Shown: one piece after another, positions 1 to 8,961 of the stretch
Numbering within the stretch: the stretch's first letter is position 1
Layout of the letters: every line of letters starts with the position of its first letter
Origin: Thiohalospira halophila DSM 15071
GTDB lineage: Bacteria > Pseudomonadota > Gammaproteobacteria > Thiohalospirales > Thiohalospiraceae
Assembly (NCBI RefSeq): GCF_900112605.1
Contig: NZ_FOMJ01000005.1
Span: 83,199 to 147,198 of the forward strand
DNA: 64,000 bases
Direction: 5' to 3'
Translations under genes and position numbers: made by a program
The notes under the pieces: generated by a model
Database searches by the model: none
What the model was told of the DNA's origin: nothing
Seen by the model: only the letters and a program-made list of their open reading frames with translations

Positions 1-1447
1 TGGCCAGGAGCGCGGCGGCGGCCATGGCCCAGGTCTTGGTCCAGGCCAGGGGGGCGAAGAGCCGCCCCTCCTGCCCCTGGAGGGTGAAGACGGGCAGGAA
101 GCTCACGGTGACGATGAGCAGGGAGAAGAAGAGCGCCGGCCCCACCTCCGCGGTGGCCCGGGCCACCGCCTCCCGGCGGTCGCCGCCGCGTCCCAGATGG
201 CGATGGGTGTTCTCCACCATGACAATGGCGGCATCCACCATGGTGCCGATGGCGAGGATGATCCCGCCCAGGGACATGATGTTCAGGGTCACCCCCTGGA
301 GGTTCATGATGGCGATGGCCGCCAGCACCCCCAGGGGCAGGCTCACGACCACCACCAGGGTGGAGCGCAGGTGGAAGAGGAAGACCGCGCAGATGAGGGC
401 CACCACCACCAGCTCCACTCCCAGGTGCTTACCCAGGGTGGCCACGGCGCGGTCGATGAGCCCGGAGCGGTCGTAGGTCTCCACGACCTCCACACCCTCC
501 GGCAGGCTGCCCTCCAGCTCCTCCAGGCGCGCCTCCACCCGCCGGATCACCTCGCGGGTGTCGGCGCCGTAGCGAGCAACCACGATGCCGCCGACCACCT
601 CGCCCTCGCCGTTGAGGTCGGCGATACCGCGACGGGGGGCGGGGCCGCGCCGGATCTCGGCGATGTCCGCCAGGCGCACGGGCGTCCCCTCGGCGGTGGT
701 GGCCACCGCGACCTCGGCGAGGTCGTCACGGTCGCGCAGGTAGCCGCGGCCGCGGACCATGTACTCGGCCTCGGCCAGCTCCACCACCGAGCCGCCGGAC
801 TCGCGGTTGGCCCGCTCCAGCGCGCTGCGTACCCGTCCCACGGAGAGGTCGTGGATGGCCAGTGCCTCCGGATCCAGGACCACCTGGTACTGGCGCTCCA
901 TGCCGCCCACGGTGGCCACCTCGGCCACCCCCTCCAGGGCGCCCAGCTCGTACTGCAGGAACCAGTCCTGGAGGGCGGTGAGCTGGCCCAGGTCGTGGGT
1001 GCCGCTGCGATCCACCAGGGCGTACTGGTAGACCCAGCCCACCCCGGAGGCGTCCGGCCCCAGCTCCGGCCGTGCGCCGTCGGGCAGGTCCCCCTCCACC
1101 TGGGCCAGGGACTCCAGCACCCGGGAGCGGGCCCAGTAGGGATCGGTGCCGTCCTCGAAGACGACGTAGACGAAGGAGTCCCCGAAGTAGGAGAAGCCGC
1201 GCACCGTCTCCGCCCGCGGGACCGACAGCAGGCCCGAGGTCAGGGGGTAGGTGACCTGGTCCTCCACCACCTCCGGCGCCTGCCCCGGCCAGGTGGTCTG
1301 GACGATGACCTGGGTGTCCGAGAGGTCGGGGATGGCGTCCACCGGCGCGCGATTGGCCGACCAGACGCCCCAGGCGGCGAGCAGGACGGCGAGGGTAAGG
1401 ACCAGGAAGCGGTTGGCCAGGGACCAGCGGATAACGGCGGCGATCAT
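1..1447 (-). CDS. cusA: CusA/CzcA-type heavy-metal RND efflux pump, N-terminal part
   Basis: This is the inner-membrane proton-driven pump of a tripartite metal exporter, probably for Cu(I)/Ag(I). About 482 residues are visible; the 3' part lies beyond the left edge of the window, so the gene is cut by the window and not broken. The start ATG overlaps the cusB stop (TGATG). Near the N-terminus is a first membrane helix ([15 protein letters not shown]) followed by the [11 protein letters not shown] segment typical of metal RND pumps. A long periplasmic porter region follows, then helices from about residue 335 with [13 protein letters not shown], which carries the Asp used in proton relay. Choosing Cu/Ag over Zn/Co/Cd rests mainly on the neighbouring cusB. 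Confidence 0.93.
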   Translation of the reverse strand, partial: MIAAVIRWSLANRFLVLTLAVLLAAWGVWSANRAPVDAIPDLSDTQVIVQTTWPGQAPEVVEDQVTYPLTSGLLSVPRAETVRGFSYFGDSFVYVVFEDGTDPYWARSRVLESLAQVEGDLPDGARPELGPDASGVGWVYQYALVDRSGTHDLGQLTALQDWFLQYELGALEGVAEVATVGGMERQYQVVLDPEALAIHDLSVGRVRSALERANRESGGSVVELAEAEYMVRGRGYLRDRDDLAEVAVATTAEGTPVRLADIAEIRRGPAPRRGIADLNGEGEVVGGIVVARYGADTREVIRRVEARLEELEGSLPEGVEVVETYDRSGLIDRAVATLGKHLGVELVVVALICAVFLFHLRSTLVVVVSLPLGVLAAIAIMNLQGVTLNIMSLGGIILAIGTMVDAAIVMVENTHRHLGRGGDRREAVARATAEVGPALFFSLLIVTVSFLPVFTLQGQEGRLFAPLAWTKTWAMAAAALLA

Positions 1448-2703
1448 CAGTGCATCCCCCCGTGGCCGGCATGGCCGCCCTCATCGTCGGCGCCCTCCAT
1501 GCGTCCGCCGCCGGCGCCGGTATCCGCCTCGCTGTCCAGCAGGAAGTGGCCGGAGGTGACCACTCGCTCACCGGCCTCGAGCCCCTCGAGGATGGCGATG
1601 CGACCGTCGGCGGTGAGCCCCGTCTCCACCGAACGGGGGCTGAAGCCGCCGTCGCCGTGGGCGATGATTACCCGCGCCGCCTCGCCGGTGCGGATCACCG
1701 CCTGGCGCGAGACCGTGACCACCCCCTCCCGCGCCGGCCCGCGGATGGTGGCGCGGCCGAAGAGGCCGGGGGTCAGCGCGCCATCGCCGTTGGCCAGCGG
1801 GATCCGCACGGCCACGGTACGGCTGTCGGGATCGGCCTCGGGGAGGATCCGCTGGACGGTACCCTCCCACGGGTCCCAGGGCCGCTGGTGAGGGACCACT
1901 TCCGCCTCGAGCCCCTCCCGCAGGACGGGCACATCCCGGGCGGAGACCTCGGCCAGGGCCCAGAGCGGGTCCAGATCGGCCACCGTCGCCAGGAGACGGT
2001 CGACGGCCACCGCCTCCCCGGCCCGCACGGGCAGCTCCGTGACCACGCCGTCCGCCGGGGCGGTGACGGGAACCGCCGACAGCGGCTCCCCGGCCCGGGC
2101 GATGCGCCGGCGCACCTCGTCGGAGACCCCCAGGGCGCGCAAGCGTTCGGCGGCCGCCGCCTCGCCCCCGGTCCCCTGCGCCCGGAGATACTCCCGCTGG
2201 GCGTTGACCAGCTCGGGACTGTAGAGGGTGAGCAGCGGGTCGCCGGCAGCCACCGGCTCCCCCTCCCCGGCGACGTGGAGTTCGCGCACCCAGCCGCGCA
2301 CGCGCGCATGGAGGCGGTGTTCCTGGGTCGGCGGGATGGTCAGCCGCACCGGGGCTCGGACGCGGGGGCGCAGGTCCTCCCGGCGCGCCGCCTCCGTCCG
2401 CACCCCCAGCGCCTGGGTGAGTCGACCGCCCAGCTCCACGGCGGGGCCCTCGGCGGTATCGCTGGCCCCTTCGGCCTCCTCCACGGGAACCAGGTCCATG
2501 CCGCAGATGGGGCACTGGCCCGGCTCGTCCTCGCGGACGTCGGTGTGCATGGGGCAGGTGTAGTCGGGGTCGGCGTGTTTCGCCGCATGCTCCATGGCGG
2601 TTTCACCCTCGGCACCCTCGTTCGGGGCCAGGTCACTACAGGCGACCAGCAGGACGAGGGCCGGCAGGAGCAGCCAGATCGGGGATTGCAGTAGACGGGT
2701 CAT
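1447..2703 (-). CDS. cusB: CusB-type membrane-fusion lipoprotein with N-terminal metal-binding domain
   Basis: This is the periplasmic adaptor that links the RND pump to the outer-membrane channel and passes metal to it. The 418 residues begin with a lipoprotein signal (LLVAC lipobox near residue 22). A heavy-metal-binding domain follows at about 48-76, with CPMH and [10 protein letters not shown]. After it come the barrel-sandwich/lipoyl halves ([34 protein letters not shown]) and beta-barrel domains. The C-terminal tail is His/Gly/Met-rich and ends GHGGMH, a probable extra metal-binding patch. It overlaps cusC by 4 nt (ATGA) and cusA by 1 nt, so translation is probably coupled. The CPMH/CPICGMD domain favours Cu/Ag; Zn/Co/Cd is the alternative. 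Confidence 0.93.
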   Translation of the reverse strand: MTRLLQSPIWLLLPALVLLVACSDLAPNEGAEGETAMEHAAKHADPDYTCPMHTDVREDEPGQCPICGMDLVPVEEAEGASDTAEGPAVELGGRLTQALGVRTEAARREDLRPRVRAPVRLTIPPTQEHRLHARVRGWVRELHVAGEGEPVAAGDPLLTLYSPELVNAQREYLRAQGTGGEAAAAERLRALGVSDEVRRRIARAGEPLSAVPVTAPADGVVTELPVRAGEAVAVDRLLATVADLDPLWALAEVSARDVPVLREGLEAEVVPHQRPWDPWEGTVQRILPEADPDSRTVAVRIPLANGDGALTPGLFGRATIRGPAREGVVTVSRQAVIRTGEAARVIIAHGDGGFSPRSVETGLTADGRIAILEGLEAGERVVTSGHFLLDSEADTGAGGGRMEGADDEGGHAGHGGMH

Positions 2704-3962
2704 GAGGGGGCTCCCAGCAGATACAGGATGGCGGCGCGGGCCTGGAGCGCATCGCGCCGCACGGCCAGGTAGTTGGTCTCGGCCTCCAGCAGCGCGATCT
2801 CGGCGCGCAGGACCGAGTAGGCGGTGCCGACGTCACTGCGATAGCTGTCGCGCGCCGCCTCCCGGCGCTCCCGCGCCCGGGGCAGGAGGTCCTCCCGGTA
2901 GGCGGTATCCCGCTCCTTCAGGGAGTCGAGACTGGCCCGCTCCACGGCCAGGCGACGCTCCAGCTGCTGCCGGGTTTCGGCGACCCGGGCCTGGCCGGCG
3001 CGGACCCCGGCCCGGGCGGCGGCCAGCTCGCGGTCCTGGCGGTCACCGGTGAACAGGGGCAGGTCGAAGCTCACACCGAGGCTGAGGAAGTCCGGGCGGT
3101 CCGGGCCGGTATCGGGCTCCACCCGGTAGCCGTAACCGAGGCTCACCGCCCACTGGGGGTGGTAGCCGGCCTCGGCGATGCCGCGCTCGCCCTCGGCGGC
3201 GGCCACCTCGGCGCGCCGGGTGGCGACTCTCGGATGGTCGGCCAGGGCCGTCGCCGGCCCCGGCTCCGGGAGGGCCGGCCAGCTCCCGGCGTCGGCCCGG
3301 TCGGCGGCCTCGCCCAGCCACTCCGCCAGCTCCGCCCGGGCCACGGCCACCGCCCGCCGGGCCGCCCGCTGGCGATCGGCGAGCCGTTCGACCTCCAGCT
3401 CCGCCTCCAGCACGGCGGCCCGATCCCCCTGCCCCTGGCGGAAGCGGTCCTGGGTGAGGTCGACCAGTGCGCCCAGCCGCTGCCGGCTCGAGGCCAGGCG
3501 CTCCACCACGGACCGGCGGTAGGCCAGCTCCACCCAGTCCTCGCGGACCCCCTGGCGGACGGCGCGCCGGCGCGCCTCGGCGGCGGCCTCCCGGGCGCGG
3601 GCGCGCGCCTCGCCCCGGAGGCGGCGCTGATCGGCGGTGTCGCCGCGGGGCAGGGTCTGGCTGATCCCGGCGGAGAGCCGGGTCATGGGCTCCTGGTCCA
3701 GGGCGAAGGTATCCACGGGCAGGGAGTCGGCGCCCAGGCTCACCCGCGGGTCGGGCCAGGCGCCGGCGGCCACGGCGGCCTCGCGCTCCCCCTCGGCCTC
3801 CGCCCGAAGGCGGCGGAGCTCGGGGTCGCGCTCGATGGCCAGCGCCTCGGCCTCGGCCAGTTCCAGGGCGGCGACCGACGGGGCGGCGACAGCCAGGACG
3901 AGAGCAGCGATCAGGGTCGCCGCCGTCCGGCGGGCAGCGGGTATTCGGGATGACGTTTGCAC
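2700..3962 (-). CDS. cusC: TolC-family outer-membrane channel of the metal efflux system
   Basis: This is the outer-membrane factor that completes the CusCBA-like exporter. It has 420 residues with a Sec-type signal peptide (about 1-32, ending SVAA). The rest is dominated by long Ala/Arg/Glu-rich coiled-coil helices repeated in two halves, as in TolC proteins (LELAEAEALAIERDPELRRLRAEAE near the start). It is the third gene in transcription order, 80 nt after the Cys/His-rich gene, and overlaps cusB by 4 nt. The name cusC is given by context; sequence alone would equally fit CzcC. Confidence 0.88.
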   Translation of the reverse strand: MQTSSRIPAARRTAATLIAALVLAVAAPSVAALELAEAEALAIERDPELRRLRAEAEGEREAAVAAGAWPDPRVSLGADSLPVDTFALDQEPMTRLSAGISQTLPRGDTADQRRLRGEARARAREAAAEARRRAVRQGVREDWVELAYRRSVVERLASSRQRLGALVDLTQDRFRQGQGDRAAVLEAELEVERLADRQRAARRAVAVARAELAEWLGEAADRADAGSWPALPEPGPATALADHPRVATRRAEVAAAEGERGIAEAGYHPQWAVSLGYGYRVEPDTGPDRPDFLSLGVSFDLPLFTGDRQDRELAAARAGVRAGQARVAETRQQLERRLAVERASLDSLKERDTAYREDLLPRARERREAARDSYRSDVGTAYSVLRAEIALLEAETNYLAVRRDALQARAAILYLLGAPS

Positions 3963-3985
3963 GGTCCTCTCCTAACGCAGTTGCC

Positions 3986-4024
3986 GACCGCCCACGTGGG
4001 GCGGTCATCCCCCGTTACCGGGGG
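3986..4024 (-). other. Tandem hairpins between the Cys/His-rich gene and cusC
   Basis: Two perfect inverted repeats fill most of this 80-nt spacer. The first has arms GACCGCCC (3986-3993) and GGGCGGTC (3999-4006). The second has arms CCCCC (4009-4013) and GGGGG (4020-4024). Neither is followed by a T-run on the minus strand, so they look like mRNA processing or stabilising structures, or a partial attenuator, and not a full terminator. Confidence 0.5.
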
Positions 4025-4042
4025 TGGGGATTCGCGACGGGA

Positions 4043-4414
4043 TCAGGCGTGCTGTGGAGGGGGACCTTCGGGGGCGAGGCCGGGCTGGCGGGGGGTGGTC
4101 TGGTCGCTGGCGCGCGGCGTCGAGGGGGCACCATCGGTCGCGGTGGTCACACCGGCTACCAGCGCCGCCCCGGAACCGCTCCCCGCGGCACAGTCCGAGG
4201 TGCAGCCATCGGCGCAGTCGGCGCCGCAGCAGAAGAGGGTGGCGAGGTCGTCGCAGGTGCAGTCGGCGTGGTGGCCATCGTGGCCGCCGGCATGCCCGGC
4301 CTCATGGGCCGAGGAGACCGGGGCTTCGGCCCCCGCCTCAAGGGCCGGCGCGGTGGCCACCGCGCCCAGGCTCACCAGGGCGACCAGCAGCAGCCGGACG
4401 ACCATGGCCCTCAT
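4043..4414 (-). CDS. Secreted Cys/His-rich small protein, putative periplasmic metal binder
   Basis: This protein of 123 residues has a signal peptide ([17 protein letters not shown], cleavage probably after APALEAG). A His/Asp segment follows (HEAGHAGGHDGHH), then a Cys cluster CTCDDLATLFCCGADC continuing to DGCTSDC, and finally a low-complexity Ser/Thr/Pro tail. The sequence shows a likely metal-chelating protein. Its place between the 134-aa gene and cusC suggests periplasmic metal binding in efflux, perhaps in place of CusF, although it has no CusF-like fold that I can see. The start ATG overlaps the upstream stop (ATGA, 4411-4414). I assign no named family. Confidence 0.7.
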   Translation of the reverse strand: MRAMVVRLLLVALVSLGAVATAPALEAGAEAPVSSAHEAGHAGGHDGHHADCTCDDLATLFCCGADCADGCTSDCAAGSGSGAALVAGVTTATDGAPSTPRASDQTTPRQPGLAPEGPPPQHA

Positions 4415-4815
4415 GCACCCTCCTCCCGCCGGCGGAAGGGAACGACCCCACCGCGCTCCTCGCTGCGCAGGCGCCGGGAGAGCTCGAAGTCCATCTTGTC
4501 CAGGGCGCTGCTCATGACCATGCCGGCGTGGGCGTGGAAGAAGTTGAGGCGGCAGGGGATGATGGCGGCCGGGTCCACGGAGGCGCCGTGGCGGAAATCG
4601 GTCCAGGCCAGCACCGGCATGTCGTCCAGGGAGCGATCGACACAGATCCAGGTCCCCGCTTCCAGGTGCATGGCCAGGCTGCGCAGCCCGGGGAGGTCGA
4701 GCAGCAGCGGCTCCCCCAGGCGAGCCAGGGCCAGGCGCACGCGGTTGTACCGCTCGCCACTGACCTTGGTCTCGATGGTGCGCAGGGCCGGCAGATCCTG
4801 GAGCCGGGTGGCCAT
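4411..4815 (-). CDS. Conserved-looking hypothetical protein, first gene of the metal-efflux operon
   Basis: A 134-residue soluble protein with no signal peptide or membrane helix. A good ribosome-binding site (AGGAGG) sits just before the ATG at 4815. The sequence is balanced and not low-complexity. It contains Trp/His-bearing patches ([49 protein letters not shown]) and ends in a basic Arg-rich stretch. Codon use matches its neighbours. It leads the operon and overlaps the Cys/His-rich gene by 4 nt, suggesting a role in metal response. It lacks a MerR or CsoR signature, and I do not recognise the family. Confidence 0.7.
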   Translation of the reverse strand: MATRLQDLPALRTIETKVSGERYNRVRLALARLGEPLLLDLPGLRSLAMHLEAGTWICVDRSLDDMPVLAWTDFRHGASVDPAAIIPCRLNFFHAHAGMVMSSALDKMDFELSRRLRSEERGGVVPFRRREEGA

Positions 4816-4970
4816 GGGTGCCTCCTAGCTGGCTATCCATTTCCGAGTATGTGGCAGTCTCCCGACCCTGTCCAGCGGCGGGCCCGAGCGCCGAGGCTGG
4901 TCCCGCCCGGCCCCCGCCGGTACCATGCGCCCTTTCATCCCGTGGGATCCGTCAACCGGCAGGAGGGGCC

Positions 4971-5471
4971 ATGAGCGAACCGCGTGTAGGCGTCGTCATG
5001 GGCAGCGAGAGCGACTGGAAGATCATGAGCCACGCCGCCAGCGCGCTGGAGGCGCTGGGCGTGGCCCACGAGACCCGCGTGGTCTCCGCCCACCGCACCC
5101 CGGACCGTCTCTTCGACTACGCCGCCACCGCCGCCGACCGCGGCCTGGCCTGCATCATCGCCGGCGCCGGCGGCGCCGCCCACCTCCCCGGGATGCTGGC
5201 GGCCAAGACCGCCCTGCCGGTCCTCGGTGTCCCGGTGCCCTCGCGCTACCTCAGTGGCCAGGACTCCCTCTACTCCATCGTCCAGATGCCCAAGGGGATC
5301 CCGGTGGCCACCTTCGCCATCGGCGAGGCCGGGGCGGCCAATGCCGGCCTCTTCGCCGGCGCCCTGCTGGCCGGTACCGACCCCGCCATCGCCCGGGCCC
5401 TGGCCGACTACCGCCAGCGGCAGACCGAGGCCGCCGAGGCCATGCGCGTGCCGCCGGAGGGCGAGGCATGA
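4971..5471 (+). CDS. purE: N5-carboxyaminoimidazole ribonucleotide mutase
   Basis: This enzyme converts N5-CAIR to CAIR in de novo purine synthesis, downstream of PurK. The 166 residues are the normal size for the bacterial class I enzyme. The signature is complete: [23 protein letters not shown] and [12 protein letters not shown]. The start is fixed by AGGAGG at 4961-4966; an in-frame upstream extension lacks homology. The purK start overlaps its stop (ATGA). Confidence 0.97.
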   Translation: MSEPRVGVVMGSESDWKIMSHAASALEALGVAHETRVVSAHRTPDRLFDYAATAADRGLACIIAGAGGAAHLPGMLAAKTALPVLGVPVPSRYLSGQDSLYSIVQMPKGIPVATFAIGEAGAANAGLFAGALLAGTDPAIARALADYRQRQTEAAEAMRVPPEGEA

Positions 5472-6613
5472 CCACCCCCCTGCTCCCGGGGACCTGGCTC
5501 GGCCTGCTCGGCGGCGGCCAGCTGGGCCGGATGTTCGTCCACGCCGCCCAGGCGCTGGGCTATCCGGTCATGGTCCTGGACCCCGGCGAGAATCCGCCGG
5601 CGGCCCAGGCGGCGGATGCCCACCTGCGCGCCGATTACGACGACGCCGCCGCCCTGGACCGGCTCGCCGAACGCTGCGCGGCGGTCACCCTGGAGTTCGA
5701 GAACGTCCCCGCCGAGAGCCTGGAACGGCTGGCCGCCCACTGCCGGCTGGCGCCTGGGCCGGAGCCGGTGGCCATCGCCCGGGACCGGCTGCGGGAGAAG
5801 GGCTTCCTGCGCGACCACGGCATCGCCACCGCGCCCTTCGCCGAGATCGCCGACGCCGGCGACGTGGCCGAGGCCGTGGAGGCAGTGGGGCTGCCGGCGC
5901 GGCTGAAGACCGCCACCCTGGGGTACGACGGCAAGGGCCAGGTGGCGGTGGATGATGAACTGCTGGCCGACGCCGCCTTCCAGGAGCTGGGCCGGGTCCC
6001 CTGCGTGCTGGAGCGGCAGGTGGCGCTGGCGCGGGAGTTCTCGGTGGTCCTCGCCCGCGGCTTCGACGGCACGGTCACCCCCTTCCCGGTGGTGGAGAAC
6101 CGCCACCGCCACGGGATCCTGGACTACACCCTGCTGCCGGCCGCGATCCCCGAGGCCACGGCGGCGGCGGCGACGGACCTGGCCCGGCGCGTGGCCGATG
6201 CCCTGGACTACCACGGCGTCCTGGCGGTGGAGCTGTTCGAGACCACCGACGGCGAGGTGCTGGTCAACGAGCTCGCCCCTCGGCCCCACAACAGCGGCCA
6301 CATCACCCAGGACGCCTGCATTACCTCCCAGTTCGAGCAGCAGGTCCGCATGCTCTGCGGCCTGCCCGCCGGCTCCCCGGAGCCGCTCACCGGCGGGGCC
6401 ATGCTCAATCTGCTGGGGGAGCGCTGGGCCGGCGGCGAGCCGGACTGGCCGGCGATCCTGGCCCACCCCGCCGCCAAGCTCCACCTCTACGGCAAAGCCG
6501 AGGCGCGGCCGGGGCGGAAGATGGGGCATATCAATTGCCTGGATGCCGATCCCGCCGAGGCCCTGGCTACCGCCGAGGCCATCGACCGCCTGCTGGGTCG
6601 TACCGAGGGCTGA
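5468..6613 (+). CDS. purK: 5-(carboxyamino)imidazole ribonucleotide synthase
   Basis: This ATP-grasp enzyme makes N5-CAIR from AIR, bicarbonate and ATP, the substrate for PurE. The 381 residues start with a glycine-rich loop ([13 protein letters not shown]). The ATP-grasp core follows, with [12 protein letters not shown] and the metal/ATP site around [15 protein letters not shown]. It is translationally coupled to purE by a 4-nt overlap, forming a two-gene operon. The other purine genes are not in the window. Confidence 0.97.
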   Translation: MTTPLLPGTWLGLLGGGQLGRMFVHAAQALGYPVMVLDPGENPPAAQAADAHLRADYDDAAALDRLAERCAAVTLEFENVPAESLERLAAHCRLAPGPEPVAIARDRLREKGFLRDHGIATAPFAEIADAGDVAEAVEAVGLPARLKTATLGYDGKGQVAVDDELLADAAFQELGRVPCVLERQVALAREFSVVLARGFDGTVTPFPVVENRHRHGILDYTLLPAAIPEATAAAATDLARRVADALDYHGVLAVELFETTDGEVLVNELAPRPHNSGHITQDACITSQFEQQVRMLCGLPAGSPEPLTGGAMLNLLGERWAGGEPDWPAILAHPAAKLHLYGKAEARPGRKMGHINCLDADPAEALATAEAIDRLLGRTEG

Positions 6614-6688
6614 GCGCCTCTCCGCCAACAAAGGCCTGTTCTCGAGGTTCCGGGCTGGCGCTGGCGCGCCATCCGGAACGACGGGGGT

Positions 6689-7252
6689 TCAGCTGGTCGC
6701 CATGCGGACGATCCGCGCCAGCTCCAGGGTGTGATCCAGGAAGCGTTCCGCATCCTCCTGGGTGAGGACCCGGTCGGGATAGTGGGTGGCGGCATTCCGC
6801 AGGTCCCGCAGGGCCTGATAGAAGGGCAGCGCCTCGCGGGGGAGGCGCTCGTCCTCGATGAGGCGCTCCACCACCCGACGGCTGGCCATGGGGCCGCGGT
6901 GGAGGTCGAAGTACTGCCCGGCGGCGTCGGTGATGGCCGCCTCCACCTCGGTCCAGGTCTCGAGGATGGCGGCCCGGGCCGAGGTCTGGGCCAGGCGCTG
7001 GAGAACCTCGTAGCGGATGGGGGAGCCGGAGATGGAGGGCTCCGCCCGCCGGTTCCCGAGCTGACCCTTCACCGTCTCCCAGGCCTCGTCGGCCCGATCC
7101 AGTCCCTCCTCCAGGCGACCGCGTGTGCTCCGCTCAGCCCCCCAGGCAAAGCGCTTGCTCATCTCCCGGATCTCGTTGCGGAAGAGATAGCCCAGCCAGA
7201 CCAGGGCGGCCGGCCAGACGATCACCTGGACCAGTTCGACCAGGGCCTCCAT
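6689..7252 (-). CDS. Membrane-anchored hypothetical protein with HEPN/DUF4145-like C-terminal region
   Basis: This is a 187-residue protein with one N-terminal membrane helix (about residues 5-25, VQVIVWPAALVWLGYLF) and a charged linker (about 35-75). The helical C-terminal region contains LRDLRNAATHYPDRVLTQEDAERFL. The RNAATH segment is an R-x4-H arrangement resembling the HEPN / DUF4145-type motif, in a similar helical context. HEPN domains are often RNases or nucleotide-binding helpers, but the catalytic assignment here is only inference. It is convergent with purK (75 nt between stops) and has no obvious operon partner. Confidence 0.65.
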   Translation of the reverse strand: MEALVELVQVIVWPAALVWLGYLFRNEIREMSKRFAWGAERSTRGRLEEGLDRADEAWETVKGQLGNRRAEPSISGSPIRYEVLQRLAQTSARAAILETWTEVEAAITDAAGQYFDLHRGPMASRRVVERLIEDERLPREALPFYQALRDLRNAATHYPDRVLTQEDAERFLDHTLELARIVRMATS

Positions 7253-7341
7253 TCAGGTGCCCTCCCCACGGTTCGCGCATCGATACGGTCTATCCGGGTT
7301 CCGGTCCATGGGCCCTCCTGCCGAGATCCGAAGCGCGCAGA

Positions 7342-8886
7342 CTAGGGCATGCCCTCGCCGGCGGCAAGGGCGCGGATCGCCTGCTCCCCCCGGCGGAAAT
7401 CGACCTTGCCGCTGGCCATCTTGGGCAACTCGGCCACCTGGTAGACCCGGCGCGGCCGGGCAAGGGCGGGCAGATCGTCGTGCAGGGAGCGGCGCAGGCG
7501 GTCCGGATCGATACTCTCGCCCTCCGCGGGGACCACGGCCAGGGCGATGGCCGTCCCCTTGCGGGGGTCGTCGATCCCGGCGGCACAGACCTCCGCCTCG
7601 GGCGGCAGATGGGCGGCGGCCGCCTTCTCCACTCGGGGCAGGGAGACCATCTCCCCGGCGATCTTCACGAACCGGCTCAACCGCCCGGAGAGCCAGAGGT
7701 AGCCCTCCTCGTCCATCACGCCGACGTCGCCGGTCTCGTACCAGCCCTGGTGGAACTTGAGCAGCGTCGCCTCGACGTCGTTGTAGTAGCCCTTCATCAC
7801 CCCGGGCCCGCGGACCTGGACCCGGCCCTCCTCCCCCGCCGCCCGCGGCTCGTCATCCTCCACGCCCACCAGCCGCACCTCGACCCCGGGCACGGGGCGG
7901 CCCACGGAGCCGGCCCGCGGCGCCCCCTCGGGGTTGGCGCTGATCACCGGGCTGGTCTCGGTGGTGCCGTAGCCCTCCAGCAGGGTGAGGCCGTGGTCCT
8001 CGGCGACCCGGCGATGGAGCCACTCCGGGGCGCGGTCGGCGCCCACCACCAGCAGCTCCACCGAGGCGAAATCGCCGGGCGAGGCGGCGCGCAGGTAGCC
8101 GGCCAGGAAGTAGGGCGTGGTGATGACCAGGGTGGGCGCCTCCTCCCGGATAATCTCGGCCACGGTCTTGAACTCCAGCGGGTTGGCCCAGGTGACCACC
8201 GTCTGGCCCAGGTAGAGGGGCAGCCAGAGGGTGGTGGAGAAGCCGAAGACGTGGAAGAGCGGCAGGGTCGCCAGCATCACGCCATTGGGGTGGGCGGCGG
8301 CGTAGGCGGCCTCCACCGCCTCCAGGTTGGAGCCGATGGAGCGATGGGTAAGTTCCACCGCCTTGGGCTCGGCCTCCGAGCCCGAGGTGAATAGCAGGAC
8401 CGCGGTGTCGTCCGGGGCGCCGCCGTGGATGGTCCACTCCAGCAGGGGGCGCGGCAGCCAGGATTGGACCGCGGCCAGGGCCCGGGCGACCTTCCCCGTG
8501 CCGGCGAGGATGTCCTCCATGCAGAGCATGTCGGCATCCTCGGGGATATCCAGGCGGTGGAGGAGCGTGCGGGCCGTGACCACGGTCCGCAGACCCGTCC
8601 GCCGGCGGGCCATAGCGATGTTCTCGGTGGCCCCGGTGGAGTAGTTGATCATCACCGGGATGCGGCCGGCCATCAGGGCGCCGATGATGCCCAGCGCACC
8701 GCCGGCGGAGGTGGGCATCAGGATACCCACGTGGGCGGAGGAGAGCCGGCGCAGCCAGCGCCGGACCACCAGCGCCCCGATGAGGGCGCGGCCGTAGGTC
8801 AGGCGACGGTCGGTGGTCCGGTCCACCAGGGCGAGCTTGCCCCGATGGCGCCGGGCGGAGGCGATGAAGGCCCGGTGCAGCAGCAT
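7342..8886 (-). CDS. AMP-dependent acyl-CoA/acyl-ACP synthetase (Aas C-terminal-domain type)
   Basis: This is an adenylate-forming ligase of about 514 residues that activates a fatty or other carboxylic acid. It has the P-loop-like signature AVLLFTSGSEAEPKAVELTH, then EGYGTTETSP, the hinge region YETGDVGVMDEEGYLWLSGR and a C-terminal catalytic Lys in LPKMASGKVDFRR. It resembles the stand-alone ligase half of Aas (2-acylglycerophosphoethanolamine acyltransferase/ligase), because no acyltransferase domain is present. I prefer the ATG at 8886 (MLLHRAF, preceded by GGAAGG) over an in-frame start 20 codons upstream. The gene follows cbbO in orientation order, but nothing ties it to carbon fixation. 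Substrate unknown. Confidence 0.85.
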   Translation of the reverse strand: MLLHRAFIASARRHRGKLALVDRTTDRRLTYGRALIGALVVRRWLRRLSSAHVGILMPTSAGGALGIIGALMAGRIPVMINYSTGATENIAMARRRTGLRTVVTARTLLHRLDIPEDADMLCMEDILAGTGKVARALAAVQSWLPRPLLEWTIHGGAPDDTAVLLFTSGSEAEPKAVELTHRSIGSNLEAVEAAYAAAHPNGVMLATLPLFHVFGFSTTLWLPLYLGQTVVTWANPLEFKTVAEIIREEAPTLVITTPYFLAGYLRAASPGDFASVELLVVGADRAPEWLHRRVAEDHGLTLLEGYGTTETSPVISANPEGAPRAGSVGRPVPGVEVRLVGVEDDEPRAAGEEGRVQVRGPGVMKGYYNDVEATLLKFHQGWYETGDVGVMDEEGYLWLSGRLSRFVKIAGEMVSLPRVEKAAAAHLPPEAEVCAAGIDDPRKGTAIALAVVPAEGESIDPDRLRRSLHDDLPALARPRRVYQVAELPKMASGKVDFRRGEQAIRALAAGEGMP

Positions 8887-8961
8887 GACGCCCTTCCGTT
8901 CGGGGACCGTGGGGCAATGATAGGCCCCAGCGCCGGTCCTGACCACCGCACCGGGTAGCGG

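Noticed and set aside
4818-4970. An N-terminal extension of purE
   Set aside because: The upstream in-frame sequence lacks homology, and the AGGAGG site sits directly before the ATG at 4971.
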